From: Azospirillum sp. 412522
GTDB taxonomy: Bacteria > Pseudomonadota > Alphaproteobacteria > Azospirillales > Azospirillaceae
Length of the DNA stretch: 64,000 bases
NCBI RefSeq assembly: GCF_019805165.1
Contig: NZ_RWIJ01000023.1
Span: 632-64,631 of the forward strand
Reading direction: 5' to 3'
Positions 8,165 to 15,558 of the stretch are shown here, in pieces. The first letter of the stretch is position 1; the number at the start of each line of letters is the position of its first letter. The position numbers were made by a program, and so were the translations under genes. The notes beneath the pieces were generated by a model. The model ran no database searches and had not been told where the DNA came from. It was given only the letters and a program-made list of their open reading frames with translations.

Positions 8165-9346
8165 ATGGCGTGGTTCGAGGTCAGGCTGCTCGCCGGCGGA
8201 CGCGCCCGCTCCATCGAGGTGGAAGCCGCCGACGAGCGCCGCGCCCGCGACGCCATCAGCGGCCGGGGCCGCGTGCTGTCGGTGCGCCGCCGGCTCAAGG
8301 TCGGGGGCTGGGGCCGCCCGCTCGACCGCAACGAGCGGCACATCCTGTTCATCCGGCTGGCGGCGATGCTGGACTCGCGGGTCGGGCTGGCCGAGGCGCT
8401 GCGCCGCATCGCCGCCGCCTTCCGCGGGCGCATCCGGCGCACGGCCGAACGCATGGCCGACGCGGTGGAACTGGGCGACGACCTCGCCGACGCCATGCTG
8501 CGCCAGCCGCGCAGCTTCCCGCCGGTGCTGGTGGCGCTGGTGCGGGCCGGCGGCTTCGGCGAGGGCACGCCGACGGCGCTGCGCACCGCCGCCGACTTCG
8601 AACGGCAGATCGCCGGGGCGCGCCAGGGCTTCCGCTCCGGGCTGGCGCTGGCGGTGCTCTATGTCGTGACGTCGGGCGTGGTGATGGTCGGCACCTCCTT
8701 CTTCCTGACGCCGCTCCTGCTCGACACCGAAGTGTTCCGGCGGGCAGGGGAGGAGGTGAATGTCGACTGGGTCTATCTGCTGTCCAACCTGACGACCGGA
8801 CTGGTGGCGGCGGTGCTGGCCGCGCTGGCCCTGCTGGGCGGGCTGGCGACCGTCGGCCGGCGGGCGGCGCCCGAGCGGGTCGACCGGCTGGTGATGCGGA
8901 TGCCGCTCTACCGCGACATCGCGCTGGGCATCCAGCACCATGTGATCTTCCGCGAGCTGTCGCTGCTGGTCGCCGGCGGCGTGCCGATCGACCGGGCGCT
9001 GCGGCTGACCGCCGACGGCGCCCCCGCCGGCGCCCTGGCCGCCGACCTCAATGGCGCGACGCGGGCGGTCGCCGCCGGGCTGCCCTGGACCGACGCCATG
9101 CGGGCGCTGCCCGGCACCGACCGCGCCTCCATCGCCGCGGCGGAGAACCGGGTCGAATTGGCGCAGAGCCTGTCGGCGCTGGCCGAGCAGTACCGCGACC
9201 TCTACCTGCACGCCGTCACGGTGGCCGAGCCGGTCCTGCGCGGCCTGTCGGTGGTGGTGGTCGGGGTGGCCGGCATCGTCATGTTCGGGCTGACCATCGT
9301 GCCCATCCTGCAACTTGCCGAGCACATCGCGCGGCAGCCCCTCTGA
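8165..9346 (+). CDS. pilR: Inner-membrane platform protein (PilR/GspF family)
   Basis: 393 residues. Two GspF-type helical domains appear: about residues 55-170 (ILFIRLAAMLDSRVGLAEAL, then VALVRAGGFGEG) and about 255-380 (HHVIFRELSLLVAGGVPIDR, then IAAAENRVELAQSL). Membrane spans follow each (about 160-183, 203-230 and 361-385). This protein sits under the pilus in the inner membrane and couples the ATPase to subunit insertion. The ATG is 12 bp after the secretin stop with GGACGG just before it. Length and topology are normal for the family. Confidence 0.9.
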   Translation: MAWFEVRLLAGGRARSIEVEAADERRARDAISGRGRVLSVRRRLKVGGWGRPLDRNERHILFIRLAAMLDSRVGLAEALRRIAAAFRGRIRRTAERMADAVELGDDLADAMLRQPRSFPPVLVALVRAGGFGEGTPTALRTAADFERQIAGARQGFRSGLALAVLYVVTSGVVMVGTSFFLTPLLLDTEVFRRAGEEVNVDWVYLLSNLTTGLVAAVLAALALLGGLATVGRRAAPERVDRLVMRMPLYRDIALGIQHHVIFRELSLLVAGGVPIDRALRLTADGAPAGALAADLNGATRAVAAGLPWTDAMRALPGTDRASIAAAENRVELAQSLSALAEQYRDLYLHAVTVAEPVLRGLSVVVVGVAGIVMFGLTIVPILQLAEHIARQPL

Positions 9347-9366
9347 CGTCACGACAGGTCAACGCC

Positions 9367-9771
9367 ATGCCCGGCCCCCTCTTCGCCCCCGGATCGGCCC
9401 GCACCGCCTGCATCGCCCTGTCGGTCTGCGGCGTGCTGTTCGCGGGGATCGGGGCCGCCCTGCATGCCCGCAGCTTTCTGCTGGGCGAGGCGGTGGCCGA
9501 GGGCGGCAGCCGGTCGGAGGCGGTCTGCCTGGGGGCGGCCCGGCGGATGGGCGGAGAGCTGACGGTGACGCCGGAGAGCCTGCGCGTCGTGCTGCCGGAG
9601 GCGGTCGACCAGCGGACCTCGCTGACCGACGCGTCGGGCCTGCTGGCCTTCTGCCCGGACATGACGCTGTCCTATTTCTGCATGGGCCTGTCCTGCGGCC
9701 CCGGCGGCCCCCCTGGCGGCCTGGGGGGCAAGGTCAGCATGCAGGTGGAGCTGACGCGGAAATCGCTTTAG
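9367..9771 (+). CDS. Small membrane-anchored protein of the pilus locus
   Basis: 134 residues. An N-terminal hydrophobic helix (about 13-35) is followed by a short extracytoplasmic domain that contains four Cys (VCLGAA, AFCPD, FCMG, SCGP) and a Gly/Pro-rich loop. It is the last gene of the pilus row, 20 bp after the platform gene. Its topology and Cys content would suit a minor pilin or a PilM-like protein, but the family is not recognised. It ends 6 bp from the end of the convergent lytic transglycosylase gene. Confidence 0.55.
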   Translation: MPGPLFAPGSARTACIALSVCGVLFAGIGAALHARSFLLGEAVAEGGSRSEAVCLGAARRMGGELTVTPESLRVVLPEAVDQRTSLTDASGLLAFCPDMTLSYFCMGLSCGPGGPPGGLGGKVSMQVELTRKSL

Positions 9772-9777
9772 CCGGGC

Positions 9778-10335
9778 TCATTTGGGCTGGGCGGACAGTG
9801 ACTTCGCGGCTTCGATGACGCGCCGCAGGTAGCGGGCGTGGAACTCCGGCGTGCGGCTGTGATAGTTGCCGACGGCGGTCCAGAAATTCTCCCAGCCGAC
9901 GGCGTCGATCTCCCGCCGCAGGATCCAGGCGGTGACCCGGATGTTGTAGCAGGGGTCGAAGGTCAGCGCCTGCTGCACCACCTCCGGCGGGACGCGGCCG
10001 GCGGCGATCACCGGGAACCAGATGCTGTTGATCTGCCCCGGCCCGCAATCCTTGGTGCCGTTGCTGTTGGCGGAGCAGGCGCCGGGCGTGCCCTGTTCCA
10101 CCGCCAGGATCAGCCGCAACGCATCGGCCGGCACCTGCCATTCCACCGCCGCCATGTCCAGGCATTGCGGCGGGACGGCGGCGATGCCCTTTGCCGGGCG
10201 CTCGGCCAGCGCCGGCAGGGCGGCAGTAATCAGTGCTACCGTCAGCAGTGCCACCGTCAGCAGCGACTTGGACAGCCTGCCGGCAAGATTGATCCGCACC
10301 CACCGCTTCACCCGACGCCTCCCAGGCAATCCCAT
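9778..10335 (-). CDS. Lytic transglycosylase, PilT(R64)/VirB1-like
   Basis: 185 residues with an arginine-rich n-region, a hydrophobic signal segment (about 24-42) and cleavage near ALPALA-E. The SLT-like domain shows a catalytic Glu candidate at about residue 80 (ILAVEQG), the active-site loop DCGPGQIN in place of the usual GLMQI, and a conserved AVGNYHS near residue 155. It would cut peptidoglycan to let the pilus machinery through. It is convergent with the pilus genes and only 6 bp from them, and R64-type pilus loci carry just such an enzyme. The signal segment contains a short repeat (LLTVA twice). Confidence 0.8.
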   Translation of the reverse strand: MGLPGRRRVKRWVRINLAGRLSKSLLTVALLTVALITAALPALAERPAKGIAAVPPQCLDMAAVEWQVPADALRLILAVEQGTPGACSANSNGTKDCGPGQINSIWFPVIAAGRVPPEVVQQALTFDPCYNIRVTAWILRREIDAVGWENFWTAVGNYHSRTPEFHARYLRRVIEAAKSLSAQPK

Positions 10336-10407
10336 GCGGACAGGAAGCGGTGGCGGCGCCTAAGAACCGGTTAATTGGGCGGGGCGGTTCCCGTCGCGGC
10401 AAACAGA

Positions 10408-10427
10408 TTGCATGGTTTCATATGCAA
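10408..10427. promoter_or_regulatory. Inverted repeat TTGCAT-N8-ATGCAA, candidate operator
   Basis: TTGCAT (10408-10413) and ATGCAA (10422-10427) are perfect complements separated by 8 nt, in a locally AT-richer stretch between the divergent transglycosylase and metallo-hydrolase genes. The size and spacing fit a dimeric regulator such as the MarR family. No regulator gene is adjacent. Confidence 0.4.
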
Positions 10428-10509
10428 CGATATGGTTGGTGCAACGGATCAATGACGGCCGTCCTCCCCTGAGGGTTGGGAGCGCCGGCCGCGCCTGTGG
10501 AGAGATCGC

Positions 10510-11460
10510 ATGTCCAAGAACTTCGCCTCGCACGCCGACCTGGACGAGAAGACCGTCAGCTTCGACAGGCTGTCGGACAACGCCTATGCCTATACGGCGG
10601 AGGGCGATCCCAACACCGGCGTCGTCATCGGCGACGATGCGGTGATGGTGATCGACACCCAGGCGACGCCGGTGATGGCGCAGGATGTCATCCGCCGCAT
10701 CCGCGAGGTGACCGACAAGCCGATCCGCCATGTGGTGCTGTCGCACTACCATGCGGTGCGCGTGCTGGGCGCGTCGGGCTATGCGCCGGAGCAGATCATC
10801 GCCAGCGAGGACACCCGCGACCTGATCGTCGAGCGCGGCGAAGCCGACATGGCGAGCGAGATCGGCCGCTTCCCCCGCCTGTTCCGCGCCGTGGAGTCGG
10901 TTCCCGGGCTGACCTGGCCGACCATCACCTTCCGCGGCCACATGACGATGTGGCTGGGGTCGCTGGAGGTCCAGTTGCTGCAACTCGGCCGTGGCCACAG
11001 CAAGGGCGACACGGTGGTGTGGCTGCCGCAACAGAGGATCCTGTTCTCCGGCGACCTCGTCGAGTATGGCGCCACCCCGTATTGCGGCGACGCCTATTTC
11101 ACCCACTGGCCGGCGACGCTGGATGCCCTCGCCGCGCTGCAGCCGGAGAAGTTGGTGCCCGGCCGCGGCGCCGCCCTGACCACGGCGGATCAGGTGCAGG
11201 AGGGTCTGCGCGGCACCCGCGCCTTCACTGCCGAGCTGTTCGAACTGGTCAAGCAGGGGGTCGCCGCCGGCAAGGACCTGCGGGCGATCTACAAGGACAC
11301 CTATGCCGCGCTGAAGCCGAAGTTCGGCCATTGGGTGATCTTCGACCACTGCATGCCCTTCAACGTCACCCGCGCCTATGACGAGGCGACGCAGTATCCC
11401 GACCCCCGTATCTGGACCGCCGAGCGCGATCTGGAGATGTGGCGCCAGCTGGAAGGCTGA
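10510..11460 (+). CDS. MBL-fold metallo-hydrolase with altered HxHxDH motif
   Basis: 316 residues of the metallo-beta-lactamase fold. The usual HxHxDH metal motif is replaced by SHYHAVRVLGA, which keeps the first two His but loses the Asp and the third His. The later ligands look intact: GRGHSKGDT (third motif) and FSGDLVEYG (fourth motif). A second zinc or iron site may therefore be missing or rebuilt. A C-terminal region of ~90 residues (after LVPGRGAAL) is helical. No signal peptide is apparent. Start: ATG at 10510 after GGAGAG. The substrate cannot be told from the sequence. Confidence 0.82.
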   Translation: MSKNFASHADLDEKTVSFDRLSDNAYAYTAEGDPNTGVVIGDDAVMVIDTQATPVMAQDVIRRIREVTDKPIRHVVLSHYHAVRVLGASGYAPEQIIASEDTRDLIVERGEADMASEIGRFPRLFRAVESVPGLTWPTITFRGHMTMWLGSLEVQLLQLGRGHSKGDTVVWLPQQRILFSGDLVEYGATPYCGDAYFTHWPATLDALAALQPEKLVPGRGAALTTADQVQEGLRGTRAFTAELFELVKQGVAAGKDLRAIYKDTYAALKPKFGHWVIFDHCMPFNVTRAYDEATQYPDPRIWTAERDLEMWRQLEG

Positions 11461-11474
11461 CGCCACATCTCGGG

Positions 11475-12722
11475 TCAGGGGGTGAGGGTCAGGCGGACAT
11501 GGCGCTTGCGGCCGGCCGACAATATGGCCGGCGCGGTGAGCGTCGCCGCCTCGTCCGTCACCGGCCGGCCGTCCAGCCGGGCGCCGCCCTCGCGGATCAA
11601 CCGGCGCGCCGCCCCCTTGGAGCTTGCCAATCCAGCCACCACCAGAGCATCGACCAGTGCCACGCCGTCGCTTCCGTCCGGGCGGCGCAGGGTGATTTCC
11701 GGCAGGCCGTCACCGCCGGGGGCGAAGGGGCTGCCGGCGGCCGACGCCGCCCGCTCGGCTTCGGCGACGCCATGGCAGAGGCGGGTCGCCTCCGTCGCCA
11801 GGATGATCTTCGCCTCGTTGATCTCGGCGCCCTCCAACCGCTCCAGCCGGGCGATCTCGTCCAGCGGCAGTTCGGTGAACAGGCGCAGGAAACGGCCGAC
11901 ATCGGCATCCTCGGTGTTGCGCCAGAACTGCCAGAAATCGAAGGGACGCAGGGCGTCGGCGTTCAGCCACACCGCCCCTCCGGCGGTCTTGCCCATCTTG
12001 GTGCCCGACGCGGTGGTCAGCAGCGGCGTGGTCAGGCCGAACAGCTCGCGCCGCTCCATCCGCCGGGCCAGCTCGATGCCGTTGACGATGTTGCCCCACT
12101 GGTCGGACCCGCCCATCTGCAACAGGCAGCCGTGGCGCCGCGACAGCTCCAGGAAATCATAGGCCTGGAGGATCATGTAGTTGAATTCCAGGAAGGTCAG
12201 CGGCTGTTCGCGCTCCATGCGCTGGCGCACCGACTCGAAACTCAGCATGCGGTTGATGGTGAAATGGCGGCCGATGTCGCGCAGGAAGGGCACATACTCC
12301 AGCCCGTCCAGCCAGTCGGCATTGTCCACCATGACGGCGTCTGCCGGGCCGTCGCCGAAGGTCAGGTACTGGCCGAAGACACCGCGCAGCCCGGCGGCGT
12401 TGGCGGCGATCTGACTGTCGTCCAGCATCGGGCGGCTGGTATCGCGGAAACTGGGATCGCCGATCCGGGTGGTGCCGCCGCCGATCAGCACGATGGGGCG
12501 GTTGCCGGTGCGCTGGAGCCAGCGCAGCGCCATGATCGACAGCAGATGCCCGACATGCAGGCTGGAAGCCGTGGCGTCGAAGCCGACATAGGCGGTCAGC
12601 ACCCCGCCCGGCGCCGCGGCGGCTAGGCCCGACAGGTTGTCGGCGGGATCGCTGCATTGGTGGAGAAAGCCGCGCTCGCGCAGGATGCGAAGGAACTCGG
12701 CGGCATTTGACTGGGTCGGCAT
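11475..12722 (-). CDS. tyrS: Tyrosyl-tRNA synthetase
   Basis: 415 residues. It charges tRNA-Tyr with tyrosine. The class I signatures are present: a HIGH-like HVGHLL near residue 57, followed by the tyrosine pocket, and GTKMGKT (KMSKS-like) near residue 240. QMGGSDQWGN, typical of bacterial TyrS, precedes it. The C-terminal S4-like RNA-binding domain (KGAARRLIREGGARLDGRPV) is complete. It is convergent with the metallo-hydrolase gene, 14 bp apart. Confidence 0.97.
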   Translation of the reverse strand: MPTQSNAAEFLRILRERGFLHQCSDPADNLSGLAAAAPGGVLTAYVGFDATASSLHVGHLLSIMALRWLQRTGNRPIVLIGGGTTRIGDPSFRDTSRPMLDDSQIAANAAGLRGVFGQYLTFGDGPADAVMVDNADWLDGLEYVPFLRDIGRHFTINRMLSFESVRQRMEREQPLTFLEFNYMILQAYDFLELSRRHGCLLQMGGSDQWGNIVNGIELARRMERRELFGLTTPLLTTASGTKMGKTAGGAVWLNADALRPFDFWQFWRNTEDADVGRFLRLFTELPLDEIARLERLEGAEINEAKIILATEATRLCHGVAEAERAASAAGSPFAPGGDGLPEITLRRPDGSDGVALVDALVVAGLASSKGAARRLIREGGARLDGRPVTDEAATLTAPAILSAGRKRHVRLTLTP

Positions 12723-12929
12723 CGGGACGTCTCTACGGTTGGCCGCGCCGTCCGGAGACTGTCTCTATCGGGTGAGAAGACCATGGCCGCCGGACTTGCG
12801 ACGGCATGGTTTCGGGTATGACCGATCGACGCCGCGCTATGGGAGCGGCGGATAATACATCGGGGACGTGGAGGCGATGCGGTCGGTCATGGCGATTTCC
12901 CTACACCGGCAGGGTGGGAAAATCCAGCC

Positions 12930-13589
12930 TCACTTCCGGCCCATCATCTGGCGGCGGGCAATCGCCCGGTGCAGTTGCATGCGTTGGGACACTGTACGCA
13001 GGCGGGTGCTGCGGGCACCGGGAGCGAACAGCCCGTCCAGGTTCTGGCCGAACATCTCCCAGCTGCGCAGCGGGCCGGTGTCGATGTGCAGGAAGTGGGA
13101 ACGCGGATACCAGCCGACGCCGCCGCGCTTCAGGTCGAGCGCGCTGCGGTGGGCGTCGGGCAGGCGCGACGGCAGGGTGACGTCGAGCGCGCGGCCCAGC
13201 AGATGCTGGCTGTGCTCCGCCACGCCCAGGCTGCGGGCGGCCAGCATGGCGTTGGTCTCCGGCGTGCGGAAGGCGGACAGGACGGTCGCCTTGGACTGGC
13301 CCACCGCCTCCAGGATGTCGGCGAGGAAGTCGAGCGTGCCGACGTCGACCGGCCCCTCCTTGTTGGCGCGGTGGTCGCGCAGGAACTTGCCCAGATCGGC
13401 CATCGCGTCGGGCAGCGGGCCGTCGGCGTCGCGGTAGGGGCCGTCGAAGGTCTCGCCGGTGTTCTGGTTTTTGAGGCTGAGGCGGCGCGGGGCGGCGGGG
13501 GCGGCCAGCGCGCGGCCGGACATCAGCACCAGGGCGCCGCACCCGATCAGCAGGCTGCGGCGCTTCAGGGAGAGGGGCGAGGAGGACAT
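12930..13589 (-). CDS. DUF882/M15-like murein endopeptidase (MepK/YcbK family), exported
   Basis: About 219 residues from ATG at 13589. The twin basic residues LKRRSLLIGCGALVLMSGRA followed by ALAAP look like a Tat-type signal. The catalytic zinc motifs are HLLGRALDVTLP (HxxGxAxD) and HFLHID near the C terminus, as in M15/DUF882 peptidases that cleave peptidoglycan crosslinks. AAGGAA lies 13 nt upstream of the chosen ATG, and an earlier ATG at 13616 has no ribosome-binding site. The region 12723-12929 on its 3' side holds no supportable gene. Confidence 0.85.
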   Translation of the reverse strand: MSSSPLSLKRRSLLIGCGALVLMSGRALAAPAAPRRLSLKNQNTGETFDGPYRDADGPLPDAMADLGKFLRDHRANKEGPVDVGTLDFLADILEAVGQSKATVLSAFRTPETNAMLAARSLGVAEHSQHLLGRALDVTLPSRLPDAHRSALDLKRGGVGWYPRSHFLHIDTGPLRSWEMFGQNLDGLFAPGARSTRLRTVSQRMQLHRAIARRQMMGRK

Positions 13590-13704
13590 GCGGTCGGTCG
13601 ATTCCTTCGGGGACATTGTCAGGTCAACAAAATGGCGACCGATTCGCAAATGCAAAGTGGCGGCGCATGGCGCGGCTGCATGGCAAGCGGGGGAAAACCG
13701 GCGT

Positions 13705-14610
13705 TCACAGCAGGCGTTGCGCCTTGAAGCTGGTGTGGCGGCCGCCCTTGCCGATCACCAGATGGTCGTGGACGATGAGGCCGACGGCATTGGCGGCGCG
13801 GACGATTTCCTTGGTCATCTCGATGTCGGCGCGGCTGGGGGTCGGGTCGCCGGACGGGTGGTTATGGACCAGGATCACGGCGGCGGCCGACAGTTCCAGC
13901 GCCCGTTTCACCACTTCGCGCGGATAGACGGGGGTGTGGTCGATGGTGCCGCGCTGCTGCACCTCGTCGGCGATCAGCTTGTTCTTGCGGTCGAGGAACA
14001 GCAGGCGGAACTGCTCCGTCGGCTCATGCGCCATGGCGGCGGCGCAATAATCGATCAGCGCCTGCCAGGAGGCCAGTACCGGCTGGTCGATCACCCGCTG
14101 CTGCAAGGCGCGCAGGGCCGCCGCCCCGACGATGCGGACGGTGGCGACGGCGTTGTCGGTGCCGAGCGACACGCCTTCCGCCTTCAGGCCGCGCAGCCGT
14201 TCGGGCGGGGCGTTGACCACCCCCCACAGATCGCCGAAGGTCCGGATCAGCAGCTTGGCGAGCGGTTTCACGTCGCGCCGCAGGCTGACGGTGAACAGCA
14301 CCATCTCCAGCAGCTCGTAATCCTCCAGCGCGTCCGGACCGCGGTCGAGGAAGCGGCGGCGCAGCCGTTCGCGATGATCGATGTAATGAGGATCTTCGGC
14401 GGCGACCTCATCGTTGAGTTCGCCGGCCGGATCGTCGGGAGCGACCGTGTCGCCGGCCCGTCCCGCCATGCTCTCATCGGGTCCGGCGCTTGAGGCCAGC
14501 AGGTCGGGGAAGGGCAGGAGGCCGGCGGCCGGGCCGGCATCATCCATTTCCGTCCCGCCTCCCGCGCTTCCGGTTTTCCGGCTGCGTCCTGTCGTCTTGC
14601 GTTCTGCCAT
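13705..14610 (-). CDS. radC: RadC family JAB/MPN-domain protein
   Basis: 301 residues. After ~75 low-complexity residues comes the UPF0758 helix-hairpin region (LEDYELLEMVLFTVS) and then the JAB metalloprotease-like core with HNHPSGDPTPSRAD, which supplies the His-x-His...Asp metal ligands. Despite the gene name the protein is not required for DNA repair in E. coli and its substrate is unknown. The N-terminal extension is longer than in most RadC proteins. Confidence 0.93.
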   Translation of the reverse strand: MAERKTTGRSRKTGSAGGGTEMDDAGPAAGLLPFPDLLASSAGPDESMAGRAGDTVAPDDPAGELNDEVAAEDPHYIDHRERLRRRFLDRGPDALEDYELLEMVLFTVSLRRDVKPLAKLLIRTFGDLWGVVNAPPERLRGLKAEGVSLGTDNAVATVRIVGAAALRALQQRVIDQPVLASWQALIDYCAAAMAHEPTEQFRLLFLDRKNKLIADEVQQRGTIDHTPVYPREVVKRALELSAAAVILVHNHPSGDPTPSRADIEMTKEIVRAANAVGLIVHDHLVIGKGGRHTSFKAQRLL

Positions 14611-14709
14611 CGCTCATCGCCATGCATATGTATGACAACGAGTATAGCGTCTGAACGCGCGAGCGCACAGGGTCGGCGCTCGCGCGGGTGGAGAAAGGTG
14701 CCTGGAGGA

Positions 14710-15273
14710 TCAGTCGGCGAGACCGGGCTGTCCGTTGCCGCGCCGGCCGGGGAGCATGCGGGCCAGCACGCCGTCGCGACGGACGAAATGGTGCCACAAT
14801 GCCGCCGCCGCATGCAGGGCGGCGAGCGCCAGGATCAGGTTGGCGCCCAGCTCGTGGATCTCCTTCACCGAGCGGCCAAGGTTGCGGTCGGCCGCGACGG
14901 GGGAAAGGATGGTGAACAGGCCGAAGAAGGACAGCGTGTCGCCCCGCAGCCAGGTCAGGACCACGCCCACCAGCGGGATCGCCAGCATCAGGGCGTAGAG
15001 GCCGAAATGGACGGCGTGGGAGGCGCCGCGCTCGGCCGGCGTCATCTCCGGCGGCAGGGCAGGGGTACCGCGGGTCAGGCGCAGCGCGATCCGCGCCAGC
15101 ACCAGGCCCAGCAGAGCCAGGCCGAAGGAGATGTGCAGCCACCAGATCGTGGCCCGCATCGGGTGCCCGCGTTCGTAGAAATCCTCGCCGAAGGTCAGCA
15201 GATAGACGCCGACGATCAGAAGGGCGATCAGCCAGTGCAGGGCTTTCTGGGTCGTGCTGTAGGTGGTGGTCAT
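14710..15273 (-). CDS. Cytochrome b561 family protein
   Basis: 187 residues with four membrane helices. Candidate haem-binding His occur in KALHWLIALL (helix 1), WWLHISFG (helix 2), SHAVHFGLY (helix 3) and LAALHAAAALWHHF (helix 4), the pattern of diheme b561 quinol oxidoreductases such as CybB. It probably oxidises ubiquinol or superoxide at the inner membrane. The ATG at 15273 (MTTTYSTT) is where homology begins. Longer in-frame extension is proline/arginine-rich noise. Confidence 0.9.
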   Translation of the reverse strand: MTTTYSTTQKALHWLIALLIVGVYLLTFGEDFYERGHPMRATIWWLHISFGLALLGLVLARIALRLTRGTPALPPEMTPAERGASHAVHFGLYALMLAIPLVGVVLTWLRGDTLSFFGLFTILSPVAADRNLGRSVKEIHELGANLILALAALHAAAALWHHFVRRDGVLARMLPGRRGNGQPGLAD

Positions 15274-15290
15274 CGGACGCACGCCTCCTT

Positions 15291-15506
15291 TCAGACGGTG
15301 ATGTTGAGGCTGCGGCCCCGGTTGGGGTCGGCCGGCAGGCTCTGGGCGGCGTTGCGCGACTCGGCGGCCTGGGCGGCGGGACTCTCCCGCGCGTCGTCGT
15401 CGCGGTCGCCGTCGCTGTCGACGGCGGAGGCCGCCGTAGTGGCCGGGCGGTTCCGGAGCGGCGACGGCATCGGCGACGGGGAAGCGGAGGCGGCAGCGGT
15501 CAGCAT
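15291..15506 (-). CDS. Possible small hypothetical protein
   Basis: 71 residues, 17 bp upstream of the cytochrome b561 start and in the same direction. The sequence has an Ala/Ser/Pro-rich beginning, an acidic run (DSDGDRDDDARES) and the tail PNRGRSLNITV. There is no recognised domain. The acidic, ordered-looking segment and the tight spacing to the next gene make it a plausible real gene, but low complexity and high GC could also give such a frame by chance. Confidence 0.35.
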   Translation of the reverse strand: MLTAAASASPSPMPSPLRNRPATTAASAVDSDGDRDDDARESPAAQAAESRNAAQSLPADPNRGRSLNITV

Positions 15507-15558
15507 CGGCGGTGATCCCGGCAGGGGGTAGGTTTCCCACCGGTCTATCCTGCCAAGC

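Noticed and set aside
6182..9352. A minus-strand open frame of more than 1000 codons opposite the pilus genes
   Set aside because: It is antisense to three well-supported genes, its translation is Gly/Arg/His/Gln-rich without any domain, and it is explained by very high third-position GC.
12806..13180. A plus-strand frame between tyrS and the DUF882 gene
   Set aside because: Most of it is antisense to the DUF882 gene, and its start region has no ribosome-binding site.
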